38,334 bases of DNA from a virus. The stretch lies in IMG/VR virus record IMGVR_UViG_3300027028_000014, positions 1 to 38,334 of that record. One strand, given 5' to 3'. Of this stretch, positions 13,560 through 22,064 are shown piece by piece; position 1 is the first letter of the stretch; every line of letters begins with the position of its first letter. Made by a program: the position numbers and the translations under genes. Below the pieces are notes generated by a model. That model was not told the DNA's origin. It did no database searches and was given only the letters and a program-made list of their open reading frames with translations.

Positions 13560-14107
13560 TCTCTTCTTATTTTAATGATGCCCGGCTTCGGTTGCTCCGG
13601 AGCAGGGCATGGTTCAGTAATTTTAACTTCGAGGGGCATTTCTTTTACTTGAGTGGGTTTTTGTGGTGTTCTTTTGGTGAAGCATACATTGGCTTCGTAT
13701 TCTATCTTGTGGTGTATGATATTGGTCATTTGTTCGTCGAGGTCTTCACGTTTGAATACAAACTCGGATGTGTGTGGTGGTTTGAAGTCACATAGTTTTT
13801 CTGCGATGACATCTATCAATTCAAGGTCACTGAAGGCGTGTTCGCTTTTGTCTGTATTGGCTTTGTAGTTAGTGGCAAAGAGGTGAATGATAATGGTGTA
13901 CAGTCCTTCGTATTCCCTTACCATATTTTTGTAGCCTTCATCTGAATTTCCGACAAGCTGTATAAATGCGGCAGGGAAAGCAACGGCATTGGTGCGATTG
14001 GTTTCACCTCTAAAATCTTCCTCTTGTGAGTTGTATCGCCCGGTAGTTTTTACGCAGCCGTCCAACCGTTCACAAATGCCTTGTATGATTTCTCCTCTTT
14101 GATTCAT
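13556..14107 (-). CDS. Probable tail terminator / head-tail joining protein
   Basis: 183 aa. A core of about 130 residues (RGEIIQGICERLDG, then FPAAFIQLVGN, YEGLYTIIIHLFATNY and HHKIEYEANVCF) shows the helix-then-antiparallel-sheet order of phage tail terminator/neck proteins, followed by a Pro-rich basic tail. It sits directly after the virion morphogenesis gene, where neck proteins normally lie. No motif is decisive, so the call rests on fold pattern and neighbours. Confidence 0.5.
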   Translation of the reverse strand: MNQRGEIIQGICERLDGCVKTTGRYNSQEEDFRGETNRTNAVAFPAAFIQLVGNSDEGYKNMVREYEGLYTIIIHLFATNYKANTDKSEHAFSDLELIDVIAEKLCDFKPPHTSEFVFKREDLDEQMTNIIHHKIEYEANVCFTKRTPQKPTQVKEMPLEVKITEPCPAPEQPKPGIIKIRRE

Positions 14108-14589
14108 CGTAGTACAGTTCTGAGACGGTTGCGGATGGTTCTCCGTATGCGCCTATTAAGTTCTTTTGATGCGCCGATATATTGACGCTGAGGTATGTTG
14201 GTGTTCATCTGACGTGTGTGCGCTCCTACCGATGTGCGCCCGGCTCGTGTGCGTCTTGTTTGTTGTCGCACTCGTGCTGTGCTTGTGATACGTCCACCTT
14301 CATTATGTATTTTTGCATATGGGCGGTCACTTCCTATCCATACGCGGTTTCGAGTGGTGCGTGTTACACGAATACTGCGCTTTAGTGCGCCTGTCTTGAC
14401 GAGTATAGCTCGTCCGGTATCACGCTGCTGACGTTTCTTCCATCGCTCCACACCGCCGTCCTGAAAGCCCTGTTTGCGAAAGTTATCTTTCGCAAAGTTG
14501 ACGGCTGTGTTGCCGATTACTTTGGGCAGCTCGCGCCTGAATTTTTCATAACGCTTTACGACATTTTTGAAACTATGTGTGGTTGCCAT
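14104..14589 (-). CDS. Phage virion morphogenesis / tail completion protein (Mu gpG-, P2 gpS-like)
   Basis: 161 aa, very basic. The hallmark segments of this family are visible: LVKTGALKRSIRV, then WIGSDRPYAKIHNEGG, then IPQRQYIGASKEL near the C-terminus, with an N-terminal helix ending in a WKKR segment. These proteins complete the tail or neck before head joining. A central Arg/Thr-rich stretch (about residues 100-125) is unusually basic. The gene overlaps both neighbours by one to four bases. Confidence 0.85.
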   Translation of the reverse strand: MATTHSFKNVVKRYEKFRRELPKVIGNTAVNFAKDNFRKQGFQDGGVERWKKRQQRDTGRAILVKTGALKRSIRVTRTTRNRVWIGSDRPYAKIHNEGGRITSTARVRQQTRRTRAGRTSVGAHTRQMNTNIPQRQYIGASKELNRRIRRTIRNRLRTVLR

Positions 14590-16475
14590 TACTCTGCTGC
14601 TAATGTTAGCTCAACGTTGCGGCTTACGCCAGTGAGCCACTCACCCATTTGTGAGTTAAATTGTTCGGGTGTCAATCCATCTGTATCCATGTTGACTTTT
14701 ATCTGGCCTACTAGGTTGTTGATGTTTAGGGTGACGTTGCGTACCCTGTCACCTCTACCGCTTCCAAAAAAGTCTGCATCGACACGCGCTGTTGTGGGTG
14801 TCGATGTGCCGATTGTCGTGGGTGTCGTCACCGGTGAATTTGGTGTGACCGGTGGCGTTGTGGGTTTTGGTGGTTTTGTGACGTTCTTATCGAGTTTTTC
14901 AATGGTGCTATTGAGTTTATTGAGTCTCGCATCTAGATTGCCTTGCCGGATCGCGCTCAATAGTTTTTCATTATCGACACCGTTTGCCTTCAGCACTCGC
15001 GTGAGTTCGTCAGTAGCTTCTACGAGCTTGCCTTGATTGAATAGTTCACGGGCTTGGGTGACATCGCGCTGTATGTTCACTTGTTGCCGGGCAGATAGCC
15101 CGAAGTCATTGATTCCAATCTTTCCGGCAAGCCCTGTGCGGAATACGCCAAGTTCTTCGAGGAAGTCAATGTTGCGGCTCGTATTACGTCCATTTAGCAA
15201 GCCGGACGCATTGGCGATGCGTTCATTTATTTTGAATAGCTGCTCGGCAGTTTTGAAAACCGCACTGAAAAAACGCTCTGCTCCTGCTGCTATTTGTGGC
15301 ATTTTGCCGTCAATTTTATTGAGGAAATCTAACGCAATCGGTAGCACTCGCTCCCCGATGTCGGACAGTATCACAGATGTTTTATTTCTCAACATTTCTG
15401 TCATGACAAATACATCTTTTTTTGCTCCGGAAAATGCCTTGTCAATGTTGAAATCTGTCTCATCAAATTGCCTGAAGGTTTCCAACAACTTATCTCCATT
15501 GATAGCGGCTTCGCCAATCAATGCCCGGAGTCCTTCGCCTCCGGAGAATTGGTTGACAAGATTATTGATGTCGCGGTCTGACTTTCCGAGTGCCTTGAAT
15601 CGTCCGACCAATTGCTCCATTATCTTATCGACCTGTTTTATCTTTCCGGTTGTCTTGTCAAAAGCCCGGACACCCAACTTCTCAAATGTCTTGAGTGTCG
15701 ATGGCTTGAGTAAGTCGGTAAATGCTGACTTTGCCAATGTAGCGGCTTCGTCTGCTGATTTTGTTTTGGCTGTAAAAATCGAAATCAGTTTGTTGGCAGA
15801 GTCGAAGTTTTGTCCGGCAGATGCAGCCGAGCCAAATACATTTGATTGTACTGCTGCCAGTTGTTCGTAAGTGATAATTCCGGTCTGAACAGTTTTGGCA
15901 TTTGATTGTAAAAACGAATCAAGCTCATCAGCTCCAAAGCCAAACGCTTTCATTCCTTTTACAGATGCTTCTATTTGTTGGTTAAATTTTGATTGCGTGG
16001 CAGTTGAGAAGGTTGCTATCCGGGCATTTATTTTCGCCACTTCTTCTCCGAACTTCCCTGTTCCTGACTGAACATCGAAGAATCCTTGATTTATTTCCTT
16101 GAGGGATTTCCCTGCATCGAAGGCGGTTGCCTTTAGTAGTTTCCTGTAATCTTCAAGTTGTGCGCCGGATTTGTCTTGGTTGAGGTTGATGTTGCTGCGA
16201 AATTCCTTATTGAATAATGCAGCTTCTCTTGTCGCTGCACCCAATATGCCTACAAGCGCAGTACCTCCTGCTGCGGCTAAGTCGAAGGGGTCAGGGAGTA
16301 AGTTCAATGCTTTTGTCAGCACTGGCGACTTCCCTATTATACGGTCTAATTTGGAGTTGAAGCCGTCCGTTTTTTTATCGACGACATCAAGCCCCTTCGA
16401 TGCGTTCCGTAACGCATCGCCCAAGAAGTCTTTGACTCCTAAAATTGTTAAGGTTCTATCTATCGTCGTTGGCAT
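14589..16475 (-). CDS. Tail tape measure protein
   Basis: 628 aa. Residues ~130-340 have the phage TP901-type tape measure core (segments such as VQTGIITYEQLAAVQSNVFG and DLLKPSTLKTFEKLGVRAFD), an Ala/Gly-rich hydrophobic patch near 65-85, a long helical middle, and a Pro/Thr-rich linker at about 530-560. Tape measures set tail length and are ejected with DNA. Unusually it lies downstream of the portal-MuF gene, overlapping it by 20 bp, on the strand opposite to the sheath, tube and chaperone genes that normally adjoin it. Confidence 0.85.
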   Translation of the reverse strand: MPTTIDRTLTILGVKDFLGDALRNASKGLDVVDKKTDGFNSKLDRIIGKSPVLTKALNLLPDPFDLAAAGGTALVGILGAATREAALFNKEFRSNINLNQDKSGAQLEDYRKLLKATAFDAGKSLKEINQGFFDVQSGTGKFGEEVAKINARIATFSTATQSKFNQQIEASVKGMKAFGFGADELDSFLQSNAKTVQTGIITYEQLAAVQSNVFGSAASAGQNFDSANKLISIFTAKTKSADEAATLAKSAFTDLLKPSTLKTFEKLGVRAFDKTTGKIKQVDKIMEQLVGRFKALGKSDRDINNLVNQFSGGEGLRALIGEAAINGDKLLETFRQFDETDFNIDKAFSGAKKDVFVMTEMLRNKTSVILSDIGERVLPIALDFLNKIDGKMPQIAAGAERFFSAVFKTAEQLFKINERIANASGLLNGRNTSRNIDFLEELGVFRTGLAGKIGINDFGLSARQQVNIQRDVTQARELFNQGKLVEATDELTRVLKANGVDNEKLLSAIRQGNLDARLNKLNSTIEKLDKNVTKPPKPTTPPVTPNSPVTTPTTIGTSTPTTARVDADFFGSGRGDRVRNVTLNINNLVGQIKVNMDTDGLTPEQFNSQMGEWLTGVSRNVELTLAAE

Positions 16476-18981
16476 AGTTAATCAAAATCCCTTTGCGTTC
16501 AGCGTCCACGTCTTTTACTTCCGTAATAGACTTTATTCTTGGTTGTTTCCCGTCCTTTTTTTCGACCACTATTTTGTGGGCGACTGACTTGTGAAAGGTG
16601 TAATAATGGCGATTACCATCTTCCATATAATACACCTCGTCGGGATTGGTGATAGTATTTTCGATAGATGCAACTAAGTTGCGATTACGCTTAATGAGTT
16701 TGTTTACAGTTGAGTTCGATAGCGTGATGGGCTTTTCAGAATAATCAATCAGTCGTATGGCTGACTTAATATCCATGTCGTTGTCCCCCTTTTTATCGGC
16801 GAACCATTTACGAGCTTCACGGGCAGTCATGCTACCCGTGAAATCGCTCGTATCTATATCGGCGTGTTTCGGCCTCTCAAATTCCTCGAAGCTCAAGCTG
16901 TCAACATCATATTGCCGGAGGTACATTTGATTTTGTTGAAACACGACACCACTATCTCCTCTGTTGATGTCCATACCTGCCTTCTTCATGGCAGCGTATT
17001 CGTCACCACCGAAGGCGGCGACTGCATCATCCAATGTCTTTGTTTCTTCGGGTTCTTCATCTGTTTGGATTACTTCGCATCGACAGCCCCATCCATTCGG
17101 AGGGTAGAACTGTGACCATATATTGTCGTCCACCGCAGCAGTGAAGCCGTCAAGGGCTTCGTGTCCGGGTCTTACTCGTTCATCACCTATGGTTTGGTAG
17201 GTGAGGTATGGGAATACTTCCTTATCGGCTTGCGCCTGTTGCCAAGCACGGGCGTTTTGACTGACTGCTTGAGTAAAATTGTACTCGGTGCGGAGATAGT
17301 TGAGGTTGTAATCTTTTAATAATGGCTCTGCCTTCAGTTTGAAGTCGCTGAAATCCCTTGCATCATTGACGAGCTTGTTTAGGTCGATGATGGTTGCTGC
17401 TGACTTGGCTGCGCTGAATCGAAATAGGTTATTTTCGAGATTCCATTGCGCCTGATGGTCAGGAGCATTCCAGTCTTCTTCAATTTCTCCCCAACCGGAA
17501 AAGAGCGCATCACGCAGGTTGCTCAATTGAAAAACGAAGTGTCGCCAGTTGAGTCCTTTGGATTGTCCTTCCCATGCTTCCCGGAGTAGTTGTTCTTCTA
17601 TGGGGTCGATGCCTTCAGTGGAGAAGTCGAGCGTTTCAATGTGACTATGATTGCACATTGAATCGTAATTGATGGTGTTTCCAATTAGCTTAATTTCGCT
17701 TTTTTTTTTCGGGATGTAAGATTGTTCTTCGACTTCTTCCTCTGGCTCATCGGGTTCGTCTTCCGGTTCGTTTGGCTCGTCCGGGTCGTCTGGGTCGTCA
17801 TTAGGTTCGGTGTCGTTTGACTGTGAGACTTCTTCGAGTTCCATTCCAAACATTTCCTCCAGTGTTTCTTTTGAAGGTGTGTAGCCAAGTTCTTTCAAGC
17901 ATTTTAATAGCTCGGCTTGTTCTTTCTTGGTTAGCTTTTCGGTTTCATCATATCGAAATTCACCATCTATATTGTAGCCGTGTTTCTGAAGTAGTGATTT
18001 TAGTTTAGTGTTGAAGGTGTTTGTGACTAATATTTTGTACGCTTGAATTGCTGATTTCTCTGCCCTTTCGTGTACCTCTCCTTGTGACCGGGAACTTCCA
18101 TCGAAAGTGGTCATCGTCTGAAGTAAGAAAAGCATACTGATTTTTTGGTCGTGGTGGTTGGTCTTTTTTTCATAGGCTTGTGACCATGCGCCTTGCTTGG
18201 TGTCAATGAGTTCGTATCCAGTTCCGGCAGCCATGATTATTTTGGCATTGCCTCCTTGATTCTTAGCGGCTTTGATAGCTTGGGCTTCGCCTTTTGGGTC
18301 ATTGGGGTCGTACTCAAATTTCTCTTTTGGGCGTGAGTATTCGGCACTCGCACAATCCCAATCTTCTTTGGTGCATAATTTTGGTAGTATTTCGGTGGCT
18401 GCTTTTGCGAGTAATCCAATATCGCGTCTGCCACCTACTTCCATAAGAAAGGCATTGTATGGAGCTTCACAATAATTGATGACTTGTTGTTGTGACCAAT
18501 CGACTTTTATCTCCTGATATTCCGGTCTTACATGGTGACGTGGAATTAGCTCTATGCCCGGCGTGTTTTCTTCATTGAAGTTTTTTTCCAAGAAATTCAT
18601 CTGAATAAGTGAGTGACCATACCACTCGCTTTCCAGTATGTATTTGATGACTTCTTGCATGTATGGTTTTTCGAGGAGTTGATTGATGGGGTTGTCGCTA
18701 TCAGCTTCACCGTCCACAAACCATTTGATTTTTGTGTTGGTACACATGCATACAATCCTTCTCATTACGGCGCAAAGATGGTTGTCAAGTTCCATGCGTT
18801 TGTATATTTCGTAGAGTCGAGTGCGGTCAGGTTCGATGACGGCTTCAGCATCTTCAATGGCATGTTGCAATCCTATTATATCGTCAGTTCGACGTGCTAT
18901 CTGCATGACCGTGATTCGTTTGTTCACGACATGTTGCTCGTATTGTCTATATCCTATGCTTTGATTGACTTTTGATGTCAT
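16456..18981 (-). CDS. Portal (gp29-like) fused to MuF with a C-terminal toxin-like domain
   Basis: 841 aa. Residues ~1-380 form a DUF935/Mu gp29-type portal. An acidic Asp/Glu/Pro linker follows (about 385-420). Residues ~450-690 match the MuF/SPP1-gp7 head morphogenesis domain, with the typical GDERVRPGHEALDG and a Cys pair in NGWGCRCEV. The last ~100 residues (about 739-841) contain TITNPDEVYYMEDG followed by strands such as KIVVEKKDGK, resembling the PBECR group of barnase/EndoU/ColicinE5/RelE-like nuclease domains known at MuF C-termini. Portal and MuF are usually separate proteins; the fusion would place one MuF-toxin per portal subunit. The portal and MuF calls are firm; the toxin call is moderate. 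Confidence 0.88.
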   Translation of the reverse strand: MTSKVNQSIGYRQYEQHVVNKRITVMQIARRTDDIIGLQHAIEDAEAVIEPDRTRLYEIYKRMELDNHLCAVMRRIVCMCTNTKIKWFVDGEADSDNPINQLLEKPYMQEVIKYILESEWYGHSLIQMNFLEKNFNEENTPGIELIPRHHVRPEYQEIKVDWSQQQVINYCEAPYNAFLMEVGGRRDIGLLAKAATEILPKLCTKEDWDCASAEYSRPKEKFEYDPNDPKGEAQAIKAAKNQGGNAKIIMAAGTGYELIDTKQGAWSQAYEKKTNHHDQKISMLFLLQTMTTFDGSSRSQGEVHERAEKSAIQAYKILVTNTFNTKLKSLLQKHGYNIDGEFRYDETEKLTKKEQAELLKCLKELGYTPSKETLEEMFGMELEEVSQSNDTEPNDDPDDPDEPNEPEDEPDEPEEEVEEQSYIPKKKSEIKLIGNTINYDSMCNHSHIETLDFSTEGIDPIEEQLLREAWEGQSKGLNWRHFVFQLSNLRDALFSGWGEIEEDWNAPDHQAQWNLENNLFRFSAAKSAATIIDLNKLVNDARDFSDFKLKAEPLLKDYNLNYLRTEYNFTQAVSQNARAWQQAQADKEVFPYLTYQTIGDERVRPGHEALDGFTAAVDDNIWSQFYPPNGWGCRCEVIQTDEEPEETKTLDDAVAAFGGDEYAAMKKAGMDINRGDSGVVFQQNQMYLRQYDVDSLSFEEFERPKHADIDTSDFTGSMTAREARKWFADKKGDNDMDIKSAIRLIDYSEKPITLSNSTVNKLIKRNRNLVASIENTITNPDEVYYMEDGNRHYYTFHKSVAHKIVVEKKDGKQPRIKSITEVKDVDAERKGILINYANDDR

Positions 18982-19126
18982 TTTAAAATTTACGTTTTAA
19001 GCGTTTTTTGTGCGGTTCGGGGCATTGGGTCGAGTGTTGCTTGAAAAGCCAAATTGAAGGCGATTGAAGGGGTGTGTCCGCCTATTTTCTGTATTTTTAA
19101 AAGTGCAATAATGTTGCAATGAAAGA
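18982..19126 (-). other. 145-bp gap inside the head operon
   Basis: The only sizeable gap in the minus-strand head operon lies between the gp36-like gene and the portal gene. No ORF with sensible start and no strong hairpin is visible. It could hold an internal promoter for portal expression, but no clear element was found. Confidence 0.4.
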
Positions 19127-19936
19127 TTATCGCATTTTCTTCTTTTTACAGTTTGGACAGTTGCAGTTTTTTTTGCAAGGTCGAGATTGGTCTTGGTAGC
19201 AAGCGTCTTGCCGATAGCTGCCTCTTGACCATTTCATTCTTTTGGGTGGTTCGCTAATGATTGTTGTGCCTTTGTTGTTGTCGGGTATGCCGTCGCCGTC
19301 CTTATCTTTTTGAAGTAGTCCATCCGGGCATACATGTCCTCTTGAAATTCGGTTGAGGTCTTCTTGTGCCATTTCGTAGGCGAGTTGTCGATGCTGTGGT
19401 ATGGCGTTGGATTCTGTCCGGTTGTGATACCTATATATTGCCATGTCCATTATCAAGCCGATAATCGTTTCGTCTCTGCGCTGTGCGAAGTATCGAAGGT
19501 CAGTCAGCTTTGTTCCTGCCGGAGCGTCGGCAATGGCGATGAATACACCTCCGTGTTGGCTGTAATAGACTTCGCCTTGTTTTACCTCAGTGCAGTAATC
19601 GTAACATGTGCCGCAGTTTGTTTCGTCATCACAGTAAAAATAGGCTTCATCATGCAACGGTGTAGCTGCCGGAGCATCTTTGATACATATATAATAGGTA
19701 CAGGTTTTTTGGTCAATGACCCAATCGCCTTTTTTGTATTCCATTTTGAATGACCAATCGAATACTCGTTGCTTGAGAAAAGTGGTGTCGAAGCATTTGT
19801 TGAGGTAACTTTTCAGCTTCGCCACTGCCCAACGCTCGGCATTGTGTACGACCTTATCATCGTAGCATATAATCATGTCTGTTACATGTTGGTCGATAAC
19901 GGTTTCGTATTCAGATGGTGCAATATGTCTAAGCAT
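19127..19936 (-). CDS. Mu gp36-like head-completion protein with inserted CBM-like segments
   Basis: 269 aa, longer than the ~140-aa gp36/DUF1320 family. The N-terminus and the segment at about 160-205 (ETIIGLIMDMAIYRYHNR, then AYEMAQEDLNRISRGHVCP) carry the family pattern. Between them (about 65-150) lie two short repeats that resemble carbohydrate-binding modules (KGDWVIDQKTCTYYICI and QGEVYYSQHGGVFIAI, each followed by a DAPA motif). The C-terminus is Cys/Lys-rich (CKKNCNCPNCKKKK), possibly metal-binding. It follows the terminase large gene, overlapping by one base, in the Mu-like order. Confidence 0.65.
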   Translation of the reverse strand: MLRHIAPSEYETVIDQHVTDMIICYDDKVVHNAERWAVAKLKSYLNKCFDTTFLKQRVFDWSFKMEYKKGDWVIDQKTCTYYICIKDAPAATPLHDEAYFYCDDETNCGTCYDYCTEVKQGEVYYSQHGGVFIAIADAPAGTKLTDLRYFAQRRDETIIGLIMDMAIYRYHNRTESNAIPQHRQLAYEMAQEDLNRISRGHVCPDGLLQKDKDGDGIPDNNKGTTIISEPPKRMKWSRGSYRQDACYQDQSRPCKKNCNCPNCKKKKMR

Positions 19937-21450
19937 TATCTTCTTCGTCTGTTGCCACTATATCGGCGTTGGTTGGGGATGAAGTGTATTGGTTTGTTTT
20001 GTTTGGTCAATGTATCAACGATGCAAATTGCGCCTTCCAAAGCATCCGGTGCATCGTCGTTGACTCGCGTTCCTTTTTCAAAGGCGAGTAGTTGGTCACG
20101 TAATCGTTTCATGTGTGGGTTATCATATTCGGTTTGAGATATTTTGACTTTACCAAACTCGAAAAGCGGCTGCATACTTTCGATGCGCTGATATTTATCT
20201 GGTTTTTTGCGTGTGTCTCCTGTGACACGCAGACGTCGCCCATGTTGTTTTTCGTACTCGTCCAGCTTTTCAAAGTGCATACCTTGAATGAAATTGGCTT
20301 CCATATAATGACGAATCAGCGAGTTGTCGCCCACAAATTCATCTAAGGCATATCCCCATGCCCACATCTTTGGAATGCTCACGCGCTCTACAAAGCATTT
20401 GAGTATGTGATAGTTGCTGCCTTTTTTTCCTATCAAGACCACAGCTTTATAGTCTGACTTCATTGAGTTGGTATAAGAGGGGTCGTAATAAGCTACAACA
20501 TGGTCGTAGTGATTGAATGGCAGTCGCTTGACTTTGTACAACCATTCTTCTTTGAATATTTTGCCTTCTTGTACCGGGTTGTTTTTGTATTCGCGCTCGG
20601 CAGAAAAGAAGCCTACAGAATCTATCATTTCCTGCGCTTGTTCGGTTGTGGTTTTTTGATGCCAAGTTGACTCACTGTTTTCGTCGATGAGGTTGACAGT
20701 TGACACATAGCAATCAATGTCGCTTTCTTCAAATTTGGTGGTCACACAGTTTTTGTGGAATTTGTTTTGCGGAATAATGAGCCACCATTTTCCGGAGTCC
20801 ATGATTGCCGGAAGGACTGCTTCTGTAATGTGGTAAAAGTCGGCTTCACTGATAGCATCATTCTTCAGGGAGATGTCTGTGTTATAATCATCTACCGTCG
20901 CATAGTTAGGTCGGCGGTTGCGATAGCGGACACCACGAGGACTTTGTTTTTTTCCATAGCTACGAAAGGCGATGCCGTCTTTCGTAGCAAAAAATCCTTC
21001 TTCCCAATTTCCGAGAGCTTTTTGTTCTCCGAAGTCATTGAGGATTCTTGGGTTGTATTCTAATTCTGCTTGAAGGTCAGCAAGCAGAGCTGTTGCAAGT
21101 TCTTCATTTGCGGCAATGCAAATCATGCCGTCGAGTTCGCCTTTGAATTTTAGATACAAAGGAAACATCACATTGGCATGTGTGGACTTTGCCGCACCTC
21201 TAAACCATTGTAATAAGTAAGTTAGGTTGGGGCGTCTTTCTGCATGTCGAAATACCTTTTTGTGGAAATCTGCCATTTCCGCAGTGCAGTAATGCGGAAA
21301 GTAATACGCACAAAAGGCAGCGTAGTCATTCAACAGGCGTTCAATGCGCTGTCGTTTCGCGCCTGGTTGCTCGTGGATGTCAACGCTTGAACTCTCCGCA
21401 ACACGCTTTACGCGGTCTTCCCACGATGTTATGATGCGTTTAATTGCCAT
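19936..21450 (-). CDS. Terminase large subunit (Mu gp28-like)
   Basis: 504 aa. ATPase Walker A-type loop RGAAKST at 84-90, Walker B YATVDD at 183-188 (Asp-Asp where Asp-Glu is usual), and the RNase H-like nuclease start VVAYYDPSYT near 315, with further acidic residues downstream. It packages phage DNA into heads, in Mu by a headful mechanism. It overlaps the small subunit gene by 11 bp and is followed at once by the gp36-like gene. Confidence 0.9.
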   Translation of the reverse strand: MAIKRIITSWEDRVKRVAESSSVDIHEQPGAKRQRIERLLNDYAAFCAYYFPHYCTAEMADFHKKVFRHAERRPNLTYLLQWFRGAAKSTHANVMFPLYLKFKGELDGMICIAANEELATALLADLQAELEYNPRILNDFGEQKALGNWEEGFFATKDGIAFRSYGKKQSPRGVRYRNRRPNYATVDDYNTDISLKNDAISEADFYHITEAVLPAIMDSGKWWLIIPQNKFHKNCVTTKFEESDIDCYVSTVNLIDENSESTWHQKTTTEQAQEMIDSVGFFSAEREYKNNPVQEGKIFKEEWLYKVKRLPFNHYDHVVAYYDPSYTNSMKSDYKAVVLIGKKGSNYHILKCFVERVSIPKMWAWGYALDEFVGDNSLIRHYMEANFIQGMHFEKLDEYEKQHGRRLRVTGDTRKKPDKYQRIESMQPLFEFGKVKISQTEYDNPHMKRLRDQLLAFEKGTRVNDDAPDALEGAICIVDTLTKQNKPIHFIPNQRRYSGNRRRR

Positions 21451-21910
21451 TGAGTTGAGCGATTTTCAGTTTGATGAAATCTAATAAGAAGGGCATGAAT
21501 TTCTTTGCAGCTTCCATGTCTGCCCGTTCTAAGTAGTCGGCGAACTCGCGTAGTGCAGTGTCGTACATTCCAATGTTAAGCGTCTTTTCGATTTTGCTGA
21601 TGTTGTTGGAAATTTTCGTCATCGCGTCGGCTTCTCCTGCCGTTGGGAAGCGTTGCCCGTCCGGGCGTTTCATTATGGCGTCATTGAGTTGCTTGAGCTG
21701 CATGTACCATGCCTGTATGATTTGTGGTTGTGTGATGGTACGGGCTGTTTTCATGTTATCCCACTCGTCTTCAGCTACCCATCGGGATATAGTTTTGGTG
21801 TTCACCTGTACGATGTCGGCGATTTCTTGCCTTGTCATATTAGTGTCGAGATACAACTCCATTGCGCGGGCTTTTGCCTTCGCGCTTTCCGCTTTCGTTT
21901 TCCTTGCCAC
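21440..21910 (-). CDS. Terminase small subunit-like HTH protein
   Basis: 156 aa from the GTG at 21910; the longer open frame to 22093 would read through the 17-bp hairpin and is rejected. The N-terminus is basic and holds a helix-turn-helix (LYLDTNMTRQEIADIVQVNT) typical of small terminases and Mu gp27-like proteins; the rest is helical. Position immediately before the large subunit supports the call. It is the first gene of the minus-strand late operon. Confidence 0.75.
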   Translation of the reverse strand: MARKTKAESAKAKARAMELYLDTNMTRQEIADIVQVNTKTISRWVAEDEWDNMKTARTITQPQIIQAWYMQLKQLNDAIMKRPDGQRFPTAGEADAMTKISNNISKIEKTLNIGMYDTALREFADYLERADMEAAKKFMPFLLDFIKLKIAQLNGN

Positions 21911-21942
21911 GATACAAAGATGCACATTAATAGTATGTAGAT

Positions 21943-21957
21943 GCAACAAAGTTGCAA
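21943..21957. promoter_or_regulatory. Inverted repeat in the divergent late control region
   Basis: TGCAAC-TTT-GTTGCA style palindrome (6-bp arms on the minus strand reading; plus strand TGCAACAAAGTTGCA) lies 33 bp upstream of the terminase GTG start. It could be the binding site of a late activator (Mor/C-like), but no second copy at the other side was found. Confidence 0.4.
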
Positions 21958-21959
21958 AA

Positions 21960-22000
21960 AAGGAAATCACCACTTCCATAAAAGAAGTGGTGATTTCCTT
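21960..22000 (-). terminator. Perfect 17-bp hairpin between the divergent late operons
   Basis: Arms 21960-21976 and 21984-22000 are perfectly complementary, with a 7-nt loop (CATAAAA). On the minus strand the stem is followed by T6, so it would act as a terminator or attenuator of transcription entering the terminase operon; on the plus strand it lies in the leader of the protease gene. Confidence 0.7.
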
Positions 22001-22064
22001 TACGAAAAGCATATAAAAATGTATGGGAAATTTGCTGCACCTTTGTTTTGAAATTATACAAACA

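Noticed and set aside
15037-15870. 277-aa plus-strand ORF opposite the tape measure gene
   Set aside because: Low-complexity Ser/Leu/Pro sequence typical of an antisense shadow; the minus-strand tape measure is strongly supported.
22023-22064. Upstream start for the prohead protease
   Set aside because: The extra 14 residues lack family character and lie in the leader after the hairpin; ATG at 22065 fits better.
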